From: Strongylocentrotus droebachiensis
Lineage: Eukaryota > Echinodermata > Echinoidea > Camarodonta > Strongylocentrotidae
Direction: 5' to 3'
Assembly (NCBI GenBank): GCA_035222895.1
Contig: JAVYIG010000111.1
Location: 1 to 64,000 of the forward strand
DNA: 64,000 nucleotides
Notes under the pieces: model-generated
The model's input: only the letters and a program-made list of their open reading frames with translations
Database searches by the model: none
What the model was told of the DNA's origin: nothing
Made by a program: the position numbers and the translations under genes
Part shown: piece by piece, positions 1 to 12,600 of the stretch
Numbering within the stretch: the first letter of the stretch is position 1
Layout of the letters: each line of letters opens with the position of its first letter

Positions 1-1203
1 TTTTTATGTTGTGGCTTTGCTGCATTTTAATGTTACAAAAGCTAAACAGAACAAAAGCTTTAAATACTGCAAACTGGGTCAGAAAGGCTGATACACCTCT
101 AATTAAGAGACAATAGCAAGGCATGCAGGATTGAAGTTGTGCCCAGGAGGGTATTGATTTTTTTTCTTTTGTTCATGCTGTGTACAGTTGTGCTAGGTCT
201 ATGTTCTCAACAATGTGTTGAACATCTGAAGTTAAGAGTCTTGATTTGAAACACATTTGCCAGAAACAAAACAAAAAAGACCAGAAAGTCCTAGTAATAT
301 ATATATTTATATCGTAATTACATGTAGCATTGAATTGTTCGATCACTTATAGAAAAAATCAGCATGGAGTCATAAACTGCTTCAAATCTTCAAAAATCCA
401 CTCCTACCCACTTAAGATTTGCTTCATTGTATAACCAGAGAAGAATTTTGGAGGTCTTTGCCGATTCGCCATGGTAGCAAAGCACCCCCCCCCCCCCCCC
501 AAAGTAAAAATTTCGAAACCATTGCAAAACCACCATGACAAGAAAGCTACATGTATACTGCTAACATGGACAGTAAACTAATCTACATTATCCACCTGAT
601 AGTTTAATTGTTAGTTTTTTTATGTTGTGGCTTTGCTGCATTTTAATATTACAGAAGCTAAACAGAACAAAAGCTTTAAATACTGCAAACTTGGTCAGAA
701 AGGCTGATACACCTCTAATTAAGAGACAATAGCAAGGCAGGAAGTTGTGCCCAGGAGGGTATTGATTTTTTTCTTCTTTTGTTCATGCTGTGTACAGTTG
801 TGTTAGGTCTATGTTCTCAACAATGTGATGTATGTGTTGAACATCTGAAGTTAAGAGTCTTGATTTGAAACACATTTGCCAGAAACAAAACAAAAAAGAC
901 CAGAAAGTCCTAGTAAATAATATATATATTTATATCGTAATTACATGTAGCATTGAATTGTTCACTTATAGAAAAAATCAGCATGGAGTCATAAACTGCT
1001 TCAAATCTTCAAAAACCCACTCCTACCCACTTAAGATTTGCTTCATTGTATAACCAGAGAAGAATTTTGGAGGTCTTTGCCGATTCGCCATGGTAGCAAA
1101 GCACCCCCTCCCCCCCCCCCCCCCCCCCAAAGTAAACATTTTGAAACCATTGCAAAACCACCATGACAAGAAAGCTACATGTATACTGCGAACATGGACA
1201 GTA
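1..1203. repeat. tandem duplication, ~616 bp unit, two copies
   Basis: The block starting at 1 (TTTTTATGTTGTGGCTTTGC) restarts near 616. It runs in parallel to about 1203, with small indels and a longer poly-C tract in copy two (about 1105-1128 versus 483-500). The copies are nearly identical, so the duplication is young or a collapsed/expanded assembly allele. No coding exon is recognised inside either copy. Confidence 0.9.
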
Positions 1204-1516
1204 CACTTTCCTGCTTATTGTCTAAATCATTCATAATTCCAATTGATTTCACCTATCGATCTGTGCTCTGGTGCGAAGAGGTATCGTGGGCTACAATTTT
1301 AAGTGTGAACGGTTCAAATATAGAGGAAATAAGACAAAGTCCAATTCCAGTTTTGGTAGGCCCTGAAAAACAGTGCGGTAGAGATTCTTGTATTCATCGC
1401 GTCTGTAGCATGACAACAGTAAAACTAAGATGCTAGCTGTGACGCTAATAGTTAGGAGCCAGAGCATATACATTGAGTTCCCATAGGACATATATTTATT
1501 CAATCTCAGCCAATAC

Positions 1517-1907
1517 TTAAAGATAAACTCCAGTACTGGTAAAAAAAAGAAAATTATTTCTCACAGAATCAAACGAAACTTACACTGAATGTTCAAGATT
1601 ACAAATAAATGACATGTGCCAAACAATTTTGGAAGAAAATGTATACTGGCTGAGTAATGAGCATAGAAAGACAAGGAATCAAGGTAGTACCAACCCCGAC
1701 ACCATGCGTGTTGTCCCATACATAGCTTTCTGTGTATGTGCTTGTTACTTTACCAAGACTCGGTCAAATTTATTATGATTTTGATGACTCCAGAACCTTG
1801 CAGTGCACACCAATACTTACATGCTACATGATCAACTGTTTCTGATCCTTTCCACACCTTTTCTTTCACAATGCAATCGCATTACCAGTACTAAAGTTTA
1901 TCTTTAA
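1517..1907. mobile_element. TTAA-flanked MITE (piggyBac-like target site)
   Basis: TTAA at 1517-1520 and 1904-1907 bracket ~390 bp. The ends are inverted: AGATAAACTCCAGTACTGG on the left, and the complement of CCAGTACTAAAGTTTATCT on the right. No transposase is encoded. The interior closely matches segments near 19842-20202, 22300-22670 and 27806-28172 inside the macrosatellite, so this is a dispersed family. Assignment to piggyBac rests only on the TTAA duplication. Confidence 0.8.
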
Positions 1908-2037
1908 CATATTAAATTGTTTTTCGACATTTGGACATTATTTTTGATGCTCTTTCGGAAAATGAAGAAAAAATTGAGAAATTCTAAAAATAGATTTGTA
2001 TGACGTCACAGCTTCGGTACTCTATATTGTACATGAC

Positions 2038-2142
2038 AAAAACTCGTTGTTTAAAATTGAAACCCCCATTTGACTTTCACCACTTCTACAAAAACTTGTT
2101 GTTTAAAATTGAATCCCCCATTTGACTTTCACCACTTCTAGA
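2038..2142. repeat. short tandem duplication (~52 bp x2)
   Basis: AAAACTCGTTGTTTAAAATT and the following ~35 bases recur immediately at about 2091 with few changes. There is no coding signal. Otherwise 1908-2968 shows nothing beyond AT-rich unique-looking sequence. Confidence 0.75.
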
Positions 2143-2968
2143 GCAGTACCGGTAAGCCTAAAGTAAACACTAGCACTGTCCAATGTATCCCCTGCCCTTG
2201 ACTGGGTGATAGAGAGGGGGGACGGGGAAGGGAGAAAGAGCACAAGTTTTCAGAGTTAAAATTGTTGTTATATCGCCAATTCTGGGTACCGGTAATGTAA
2301 ATCTGGGATGTCATCTCACTATACACGTATAATGAACGTGTAACACCAATGAGAGTTCCGTTTGCTCGAAGAGAGTGTATGGATCGTGGTAATCGCTCTG
2401 TGGGGGAAATAGGTCGGGGTCAAGAGTCCTAGCATATACATGTAGGTAAAAAGTAACTGTTACACATTGCGCTCATTTCAGAAGTACACTGAAATTCGCC
2501 AGAAATCATGAGTGGAATATCAGATGATCTCACACATGTACATGCATGTATCTTTATATGCAACCAAAGGGTTAACATATTTTGAATAGTAAAAATGGTT
2601 AACATAATTTTGAAAGTATACATGTACGGTACATTCCTATTACATGAAACTTGAATATATCAAGTATACAGAGCTGCCAACTATAGTACCGATTTCCTGT
2701 AATTGGCACAGAAATTAATGATCATTACGGCAGTACTGAATGTTGTCTACCGTAAAATAACGGATTTTAAAAAAAGCTCACCTAGTGTGCATAGATTATA
2801 CAGAGCCAGGATGTTTTGTACCACAATTTTCAGATTTTCTCAATTATCTCTCAAGTTGTGGCTTATACTCTTTGTGAACTCAACATTTGTTGTGTAAAAT
2901 ACATTTTCCCATGATATATCTTGAGCAAAGAAGGAGACATGCTGCAATTTTTGAGATAATGTTGCGAG

Positions 2969-3252
2969 ATAATAATAATAGTAATAATATAATATTGGAT
3001 TCTTATATAGCGCACGTATTGACCTTGCAAAGGTCCTCAAGGCGCTACAACATTACCCGGCTATGCTAGGCTGCCGATTTCGACGCTCACAGCATTTTAA
3101 GGAATTCCTTCCAACCGGTACCCATTTAACACCTAGGTGGAGAGTGGCAAATGTAGATCAATGTCTTGCCAAAGGACGTGCCGTGGCAGGACTCGAACCG
3201 CGGACCTTGTGATCGTCAGTCCGGCGAGGTATCCACTCATCCACGACATCTC
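2969..3252 (-). mobile_element. tRNA-derived SINE, minus strand
   Basis: Read on the minus strand, the head at about 3250-3160 has pol III A-box-like (GTGGATGAGTGGATAC) and B-box-like (GGTTCGAGTCC) sequences. It is followed by a body shared with the SINE at 36467-36745 (TGTCCTTTGGCAAGACATTG type) and ends in an (ATT)-rich tail at about 2970-3000. The lack of a pairable acceptor stem and the long body argue against a functional tRNA gene. Confidence 0.85.
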
Positions 3253-3524
3253 TAATGTTGAATGATCAAAAATTTAGTACAAAACATATGGAGAGTTGTC
3301 CACAAAAGCTTGCCATTTTGAAGCAATATTGCCAATTTGATAATTGCCATAGAAAGTAAATAGAGACTTTTCAAACTGCCATAATTCTCTCATTTTCTAA
3401 CAGATTTTGATGGAACTTTTTTTTTAATTGCTTCTCCTTATCCCCTCTTTTCATTAAAATTGATTTCGGTTCCTCTAAAGTTGATGAATATTTACTTTTT
3501 GTTTTTTCTTCTTCTTCTGTTTAG

Positions 3525-3632
3525 ATGAACCTACATGTAACTCTGGAGATTGCTCATTCACAGAAGTAGATTTGCCCATTAGCGAGTCAGATTGTTACCT
3601 TTCTGAAGTCGATGTTCCTTTCAAAGTACCAG
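3525..3632 (+). CDS. DUF7869 gene exon: SEVD-rich module
   Basis: This 108 bp exon follows a pyrimidine tract and TTAG, and is followed by GTAAAC. Phase is 1-1. It encodes an acidic, Cys-bearing stretch with two related units, FTEVDLPISESD and YLSEVDVPF. The literal ATG at the exon start is out of frame: it leads to a stop after 14 codons, so it is not the start. Confidence 0.65.
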
Positions 3633-6600
3633 GTAAACCTTTAAACTTTGTCTATTTCAAATGATACCCCAGTAATAAAGTGGCATAAATGAAAACAAAA
3701 AAGTGCGTGTGTAAATAGTTTGGAGGATGCATGGTTGTACTAATGGTTGCTGTAATACTGGTACTTACATGTACATGTATTTACAAGTGGCACTGTGTGT
3801 AATGTACTTTGCATGTACGTGTACAGGAGTATCGGTCAAAAGTAGACACTTTTACATCGACACTTATTTTATAATATTGAAATCATTATTTTCGTTGATA
3901 TTTGGCTTACACATAGGTATGTATGTATGTAGGTATGTATCTCAACAATGGCCTTATTGAATTAATTTGTTATTTTTGGGGTTTAAATCCCAATTCAATT
4001 GAGAAGGCTGTATATAAAGTATAAGACTCCTATCACTGATTGGTGATTACTATTTAGTAGAATGAAATTTTAACCCTCTAGGTAGAATCTGTCATTGGGC
4101 CATCCTGTATTGACCTCCAATCTGCCTGATTTGTGTCAGATTTCAGACTTTGTGTTTTATACATTTTGCAAAGTTGGACTCATAAATTTGTTATCTTTTT
4201 GAATGAGGGGAGAACTAAAGAAAGGTATTTGCGGAATGGTCTCCAAGGTACTATTTGGGACAAATTTTAAATGTACAGTTGAAATTATATTATCTTGAAT
4301 GTGATGGAAGTTTTAAACATTAATTCTTTTAGGTAGTGACCCTGAAGGAGGAGCTATATCAGAGGTTGATTTGCAGAATGCTATAGGTAATTTAAAGTAG
4401 TACAAACGGTTGATTCTGTGCCAGGCATGTAGCAAGAAGAGAGGGGGGGGGGGGGGGGGTTTGAGGACGGACCAAAATGCATAAAAAGGAAATAAAAATG
4501 AAAAAGAATAATGACAAATTAAAAAAATGTAGGAAGGAAAGGAACAGACAAGGAATGATAAAAAAAAAAAAAAAAAATGTAATTTTCAAAAAGATTTGAA
4601 ATTTACATCTTTATTTTCCCAAAATGTAATGAAATGTAATAATTGATTACGCGCTTAACAGGGACATTTAGGATTCATCCAAATTGATCATTCAATTTTC
4701 AGATTTTGATAGAAATGGATAGTTTCATCATTATTATACCATTCCCTAACTTTTTGAGTCAGAAATATATATTTTTAAGCAGTTTAAAATGACACCTTAT
4801 TTTCACCTTAGATTGGAGTAAGTGAGTATTTGAGAGCTTTAGTAAAATCCAATGCCCACTAAGCCACTTACCGTACCCACGGGGTTATCACATTGATTTT
4901 CAATGGAAGTAATATGTCTCACTCTACGGGTGAGAAAAAATTTAACTTTGTCTGATAATCCCTTCATACCAGTTGCTATGGACATGGTATGAATGTCCTG
5001 TTTAGCTTGGTCGCATAAAGAGAGCTATTAGACTAGTCTGGTTCAAAACTTCAATGGCCTTTTCTCTGAACTTGAGATAATTATATTGATTGCTGGTTAC
5101 ATTATGTGATATTGAAGGATGTTACAATTGAGGACTTGAGACAAGTAATATACCATTTGAAAGCTGAGAATCTCCTTTTTTCAGAAAATGTACTTTTTTA
5201 GAAGAAATATTAATTATGTAGGTTTTGATGTTAGTGCTATAGAATTATTATTATTATTATTTTTTTTTTTTTTGGGGGGGGGGTTTAAATCACAATTCAA
5301 TTGAGAAGGCTGTATATATGGTATAAGACTCTTACCACTGATTGGTGATTACTATTTAGTAGAATGAAATTTTAACCCTCTAGGTAGAATCTGTCATTGT
5401 GGCCATCCTGTATTGACCTCCAATCTGCCTGATTTGTGTCAGATTTCAGACTTTGTGTTTTATACATTTTGCAAAGTTGGACTCATAAATTTGTTATCTT
5501 TTTTAATTAGGGGGGAACTAAAGAAAGGTATTTGCTGAATGGTCTCCAAGGTACTGTTTGGCACAATTTTAAAATGTACAGTTGAAATTATTTTATCTTG
5601 AATGTGATTGAAGTTTTAAACATTAATTCTTTTAGGTAGTGACCCTGAAGGAGGAGCTATATCAGAGGTTGATTTGCAGAATGCTATAGGTAATTTAAAG
5701 TAGTACAAACGGTTGATTCTGTGCCAGGCATGTAGCAAGAAGAGAGGGGGGGGGGGGTTTGAGGACGGACCAAAATGCATAAAAAGGAAACCAAAATTAA
5801 AATAGAAACTAGACTATAAAACAAGAACAAAGAATGTTTTATTTCTTTTTTGGTAACATGATATTTCCATATGTTTCGTACACAAATCACGAAAATGAGC
5901 AATTTTTGGGCTGACATCCAAAGTCAAAAGATCATGTGGCTTTGTAATGGTAGGTCCGATTTTCCAAAAATATGTTTCAAAAGATGCGCAAGACTCGAAA
6001 AAAAAAAGTAATCAAATTTAAGCTCAATATTTTGTTTGCCTTAAAAAATTATAGCGAAAAATGTAGAGGGGGGGCAAGCCCCCCCCCCCCCCCCTCCACC
6101 CCCAGCTATATAGGGTTAAGGTTGGATTTTGTGCGTATCGCGATGTGCTGTTACATAACTTTTTTTCCTTGAAGCTTCACACATCTTTTGACACCAAGTT
6201 TGCAATAATAATTATACAAAGGGTAGTGGAGTTGTGGCACATTATGTTATAATATAAGTATATGAAATGAAAAAAATATAATGCATAAGAAATTAAAAAT
6301 ATATAAGAATGAATTTGAGCTTTGCAACTTTGCACATATTATGATGTTTCAAAATGCTTTTCTCAAAATTCCTACAACAAAATTGGCCTCAAATCACCTT
6401 ATTCAAGTGAAAATACGCATCATATTTGCTTAATTTTAATAATGAATAACGAAAAGTTTTTTTTGCAGAAACAATTTACACCTTAAATTACTGACGATAT
6501 TCATCTGATTGGTGATGACACATGGGGAAACGTTCTTTTTTCAAATAATAATATTCGTTATTTGATTGTGGGAAGAAAAAAAAAAAAGTTTCATACCGAT

Positions 6601-9600
6601 CTGTCCTTTTATGGCAGAAGATCTTTAGGGGGGTTCAAATTGACCCTACCCCCATTCAAATGCTGTTTGAGAAACCCGGTTGGAATAGAGTTAAAGGTAC
6701 ATTTTTGAAATTCACAGTTCTTCGGTAAGCAGTTTATGGTTATGGGAAGCGACATAGCAGCATAATATACAAAAAAACTTATTGAATATTTAAATATAAA
6801 TCAGTGTTGTGATGAAATTCTAATCCTTTCTTTCAGGCTGTGATACTGAGAGGGATACATTTAGTGGAGAATATGAAGGAGGAGTTAGCATTATGAATGC
6901 TGGAGGTAATAACAGGACATTTTTTTTTTTTATTAAAAAAAAAATGATTTAAAGATTTATTTTTAATGTACATGCCTTTGACTTCAAGTCTGTAAAGAGT
7001 ATAAAACTCTTGTTTATAGATTTAAATATACATTTCACACCTCTATCATGGTCGATGTAAAGAGCAATGCAATCCAAAGGCCTGTCAATGCAATGCCCTG
7101 TTTCTATGAGCTAAGGTGAGAAAAAACAAATACATTTAAATAAAATGGATGTATGTTTCATAGAACAACTATACTGCTCTTAACCATTTTTTTTTTTTAT
7201 GTACAACATTTATTTAGGAGTAGGGTCTAGTCTAAGCTAGCTATCCTGATGTGACAAACTTCAGGGATAGATCCATGTATTTTAATTGTAACAAGGAGGA
7301 GAACGAGGGTGAGGAAATTAAATTTCCAAATAAGATGTGACTTTGACACTAAATAGGGAAAGTTACTCTTGGTTGTGTAACAAAACAAAAAAAAAACCTT
7401 CCTAGAGAAATTTTAACTGGATGTGGAATGCAATTTCCTTATAGTTAACCAAAACCCAAAAGTTGATATACTTAACTTTAGCAGTACTGCAATTTAATTG
7501 TTTTCTGTTGTTTGCAGCTCTACGTGGGAGGAAACGCACTCGTGTTCATTTTAATGATGGCAGTTCAGATTCATCTTGCGCCAGTATTGTTTCATCCAGT
7601 GTTAAGAGAAGAAGTAAGTTATTATGCGAACTTGGCCATCCACCACAAACAAACAATAAGCCAGTAATTTCACTTTTCTTGTTTTTAACTGAGTTGTAAG
7701 GAGCAGATTCTTAGCTTTAAAATGATGTTTCTTGCTATGTCTTAATGAAGAAAACTCTTTGAAATAAAAGTGAGAATGTAAAAAAAGTCAGACAGACTGG
7801 GTTTTTTTTCTTCAGAATCAGGGAGAAAAAAGTGGAGCCTGCCAATGGGCCACCCTGCCTATAAATAATATCATCATATCAAATTGCGTAATGCAGGCGA
7901 GACGGCCGAGAGCATTTCCCTTGTTCACTTAAGATTGATTTATTACCTTTTTGAAAATACCATTATTGAAAAGAAAAGAAAAATTAATTTTGTTTTCGAT
8001 TTTTACATCGTAATTCTCATCATGACGTATAGGTCCTTTGATGGTAGAGAGTCAGAAATATTAAACAAAACAAATGTTTGAATGTTAAGCTCCTGCACAT
8101 TTGATGCATAAATGGGTAAATTTTTTACCTACTCATGAAGGAGGTAAGAACAGTGATATTGCGACAATAAACCTTGTATTTGTTTATTGGCAATGGTGAT
8201 GACTATTGAGGAAAAGTACTAACCGCTGTAATGCTCTATTTCCAAATTGTAGAGGAAAACATTTAGTGGAGAATATGAAGGAGGAGTTAGCATTATGAAT
8301 GCTGGAGGTAATAACAGGACATTTTTTTTTTTTATTAAAAAAAAAATGATTTAAAGATTTATTTTTAATGTACATGCCTTTGACTTCAAGTCTGTAAAGA
8401 GTATAAAACTCTTGTTTATAGATTTAAATATACATTTCACACCTCTATCATGGTCGATGTAAAGAGCAATGCAATCCAAAGGCCTGTCAATGCAATGCCC
8501 TGTTTCTATGAGCTAAGGTGAGAAAAAACAAATACATTTAAATAAAATGGATGTATGTTTCATAGAACAACTATACTGCTCTTAACCATTTTTTTTTTTT
8601 TATGTACAACATTTATTTAGGAGTAGGGTCTAGTCTAAGCTAGCTATCCTGATGTGACAAACTTCAGGGATAGATCCATGTATTTTAATTGTAACAAGGA
8701 GGAGAACGAGGGTGAGGAAATTAAATTTCCAAATAAGATGTGACTTTGACACTAAATAGGGAAAGTACTTGGTTGTGTAACAAAACAAAAAAAAACCTTC
8801 CTAGAGAAATTTTAACTGGATGTGGAATGCAATTTCCTTATAGTTAACCAAAACCCAAAAGTTGATATACTTAACTTTAGCAGTACTGCAATTTAATTGT
8901 TTTCTGTTGTTTGCAGCTCTACGTGGGAGGAAACGCACTCGTGTTCATTTTAATGATGGCAGTTCAGATTCATCTTGCGCCAGTATTGTTTCATCCAGTG
9001 TTAAGAGAAGAAGTAAGTTATTATGCGAACTTGGCCATCCACCACAAACAAACAATAAGCCAGTAATTTCACTTTTCTTGTTTTTAACTGAGTTGTAAGG
9101 AGCAGATTCTTAGCTTTAAAATGATGTTTCTTGCTATGTCTTAATGAAGAAAACTCTTTGAAATAAAAGTGAGAATGTAAAAAAAGTCAGACAGACTGGG
9201 TTTTTTTTCTTCAGAATCAGGGAGAAAAAAGTGGAGCCTGCCAATGGGCCACCCTGCCTATAAATAATATCATCATATCAAATTGCGTAATGCAGGCGAG
9301 ACGGCCGAGAGCATTTTTCCCTTGTTCACTTAAGATTGATTTATTACCTTTTTGAAAATACCATTATTGAAAAGAAAAGAAAAATTAATTTTGTTTTCGA
9401 TTTTTACATCGTAATTCTCATCATGACGTATAGGTCCTTTGATGGTAGAGAGTCAGAAATATTAAACAAAACAAATGTTTGAATGTTAAGCTCCTGCACA
9501 TTTGATGCATAAATGGGTAAATTTTTTACCTACTCATGAAGGAGGTAAGAACAGTGATATTGCGACAATAAACCTTGTATTTGTTTATTGGCAATGGTGA

Positions 9601-12600
9601 TGACTATTGAGGAAAAGTACTAACCGCTGTAATGCTCTATTTCCAAATTGTAGAGGAAAACAAGTCCAGTCGGGAGCTATCATCCATTCTACGAATGAAA
9701 TGCTGCAGAAATTACTGCCTGCACAAGGTGTCACGAAAAGAGGTAGCATACAGCAGAAATGCCTTCCAGGAAAAATCCAAATGTGAGCAAAGGCAGTGGA
9801 TCTTGCAGTACCTCCTTGAACATCATGAAGAGTCTGGGAATACAGTTCAAGTCCGCTTCAGTATTGGGGTGACAGAAGTTTGTCAGCGTGGATGGCGTTT
9901 AGCCTTAGGAATCTCCAGAACAAGGCTTTGGCAGATCCAGTCTCATTTCCAAGGTAAATATACAGTATAAGATGCATGTATCTGCATAATTTTCTATAAA
10001 TAGAATTCTCTAGGTTAGCAAATACAGTTAGTTAATATGAAAATGATTTATGTTTGTTGGTGCATTACACAAGCATTAAGTTACAATGGGATAATGAACA
10101 AGACATTGTCAAGTTCATTATCTGTCTCATTGTGACTTAACTAAGTGCAGTGCATATCACGAGCCACAAAACATTAATTGTTTATTTTATGAAATAGGTA
10201 GGCAAGATGAATATAAAATCAAAACATGAGCTATAAATCTGAACAAGATCAAGATTACTGATGGAAGTGATACCCAACACTGAATTAAAACTACATCCAT
10301 TTCATCACAAATTGGATGTGTATTTGGCAGAGATATCATACACTTTGGCTATCTCTTTTTTTTTTTCTTTTTTTTTTGGCACACTCATTAAAGCAACATT
10401 AAGCAAATTAAAATGTTGTGAAAGCAGATATCGAGCATTGGTTATCAATTTCAAATGGCAATTTTTTGCAAGGTGGGAATAATAAATGCACGCCCATTTA
10501 ATGGCAATTGACTGATTGGACTGCTTAGATTCTAGAACATGTCTTGATAGACCAAACTGGGAGGTCACAGATTCCAACCTCGTTGATGTGCTTGACAAAT
10601 CAACATTTATAATCAGCAATTGGTAGTAGTAGAAATAGTAGTACTAGTAGAAGTAACCCCACTATTTATACCTCTTTGTTACAGGTGGAACAAAGGCATA
10701 TATACCTCCAAATCATCACAGACGAGGGATGCAGTCAAGAGCAGTTGCTGCAGCAGTGATATGGTTGGATATGTTTTGCAGCAGATTTGGCGATAAAATG
10801 CCAACCCAAAATAAAACTCACTTGCCATCTTGCTTGACAAGAGCCAGCATTTATCAAAACATGAAGGAAGAAATGGAGGATCTTGGAGAGCAAGTGTGTA
10901 GCAAAGTCCATTTCTTCCGTATGTGGAGAAAGGAAATGACACATGTGACTATTCCAAAGGTAATCATAATTTGTTCCTAATGCAGGATTAGCTTTTGATT
11001 TAATATGTTCAATATCAGATATTGTTTCTTGCATCTTCTTACCATTTCTTCATATTCTCATTGTGAAGCCATGGATGTGACAGTATAACATGTCATAAGA
11101 AAGAATAGAGTTCAAATTTAATTTCATATGTATGAGAGATTACTGCATCTGCTTGGTAATTTGTTTTCGAATATAACACAAAGGGTGTGGGCTCATTAAA
11201 ACTGCTGCCTGCGATTATCCATTCTACCTTCCATTTGTCTGAATATTTTCCCAGGGATTTCTAAAGAACTGTTTGAAAAAGTTTGTTAAAAGTGTTATAT
11301 TTTCTAAAGGGAAGGCATGTTATCACATTCAATTAAGGGTTTAATTGTCTTGATATCTTTTGTTTTAAAAAATACTACATTATATGCATTTGTCAATGGC
11401 ATGTGAAAGATGTAGTGATTATAAAAAGAGTCAAGTTTTAGAAGAATTTTTATTTTTTAAACGACGAATTACTCATGATATTTTCTATGGTCTTTATATA
11501 TGTCAGGTGAATAGATTTTCTAAATGTGATGTCTGTACTCAGCTGAAGCAAAGCATCGAAAAAACGAATGAAAAAGAAGCGAGGCAAGCACTCCATCAAC
11601 AAAGAGAGGATCATCTTATACTGCAAAAGTAAGTTCCTTCTAAAGTACATCATATCCATACTTGAAGGACCTATGGAATGCAAATACATTCCTGCATACA
11701 TCTCTTTTGTTATTCAAATGTGTAAATATGTTTCATACTTTTTACAATATTAATACAAAAAAAATCTCAAACCTGCTAAGCTCCACCATAAAAAATCCTC
11801 CAGATCATCATCTGTCAATCAGACGGATTTGCCCAAAATTTTGTAGAATTTCGGAACTACGTGCCTAGATGTCGCAAATTTGGTTCTGAAAGATGCATGA
11901 CATCTGAAAGAAAAAGTCATGGAACGCCGCAGCGACTCATACGGGCGCTGGTGACATATCGCAGGAAATGTCTAGGTGAAGCCCCCCCCCCCCCCCCCCC
12001 CCAAGCCTGATTAGGATTAAGGATTCTTCTAACCCACATGCCAAAGACTGAATTGGTTAAGTACCCTAAATGGCAATTGAAGCTGAAAAATGCTGCATTA
12101 TAAAAAGGCAAAGTCAATCCTAATATCAAGTTGATCAAAATTCATGAATTTAGTAAAATCAAACACATAAAATATAGAAAGTTCAGCAAGTTTAAGTTTT
12201 AAATATATTGTACAATAGTGATATGCATCTCATTCACACTCTAGTGTACATGAATGATCATGTTATATACATGTATAGAAATGTAATTAAAGCTTTCATT
12301 TACTTCATTGTCCAATGTTCTTCACCATTTAGTATCTGTAAAATCATACTCCTGGAAAAGTGTCTTTTCATACATGTCATATTTAGTTACCTATATTGAT
12401 TTTTGTATCTTTTATACAGAACTGAAAGAATGAAGTATTACAAACATGCGCAAAAAGCAAGACTACATCCAGACAAGTACATCAGCATCATCATTGACGG
12501 AATGGACCAGAAATCGACAAGTATTCCCAAATTTTACAGAACGTCCAAATCAGTATCATCAGCATGGAGACTTCCAACACACATCACCGGAACGATAGTA

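Larger units (their letters stand above)
3979..5790 (+). repeat. ~510 bp segmental duplication carrying an exon (two copies ~1303 bp apart)
   Basis: About 3979-4491 recurs at about 5282-5790 with few differences. Both copies include the 54 bp phase 1-1 exon (4333-4386 and 5636-5689), with identical exon sequence encoding GSDPEGGAISEVDLQNAI. Each ends near a poly-G tract and GAGGACGGACC. Because 54 is a multiple of three, keeping both copies leaves the frame open. Confidence 0.85.
6857..9660 (+). repeat. ~1.40 kb tandem duplication within the DUF7869 gene
   Basis: The unit from about 6857 to 8259 is repeated from about 8259 to 9660 with only a few indels, for example in poly-A/T runs and near 7368 versus 8767. 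The junction lies at a 3 bp microhomology (ACA). It joins the 9654 exon start to the 6837 exon interior. Near-identity means a very recent event or two haplotypes assembled in tandem. Confidence 0.92.

Noticed and set aside
3525..3569. ATG at the exon start as the initiator of the DUF7869 gene
   Set aside because: In that frame a TAG follows after 14 codons. The exon is open in the frame one base later, consistent with phase 1 entry from an upstream exon.
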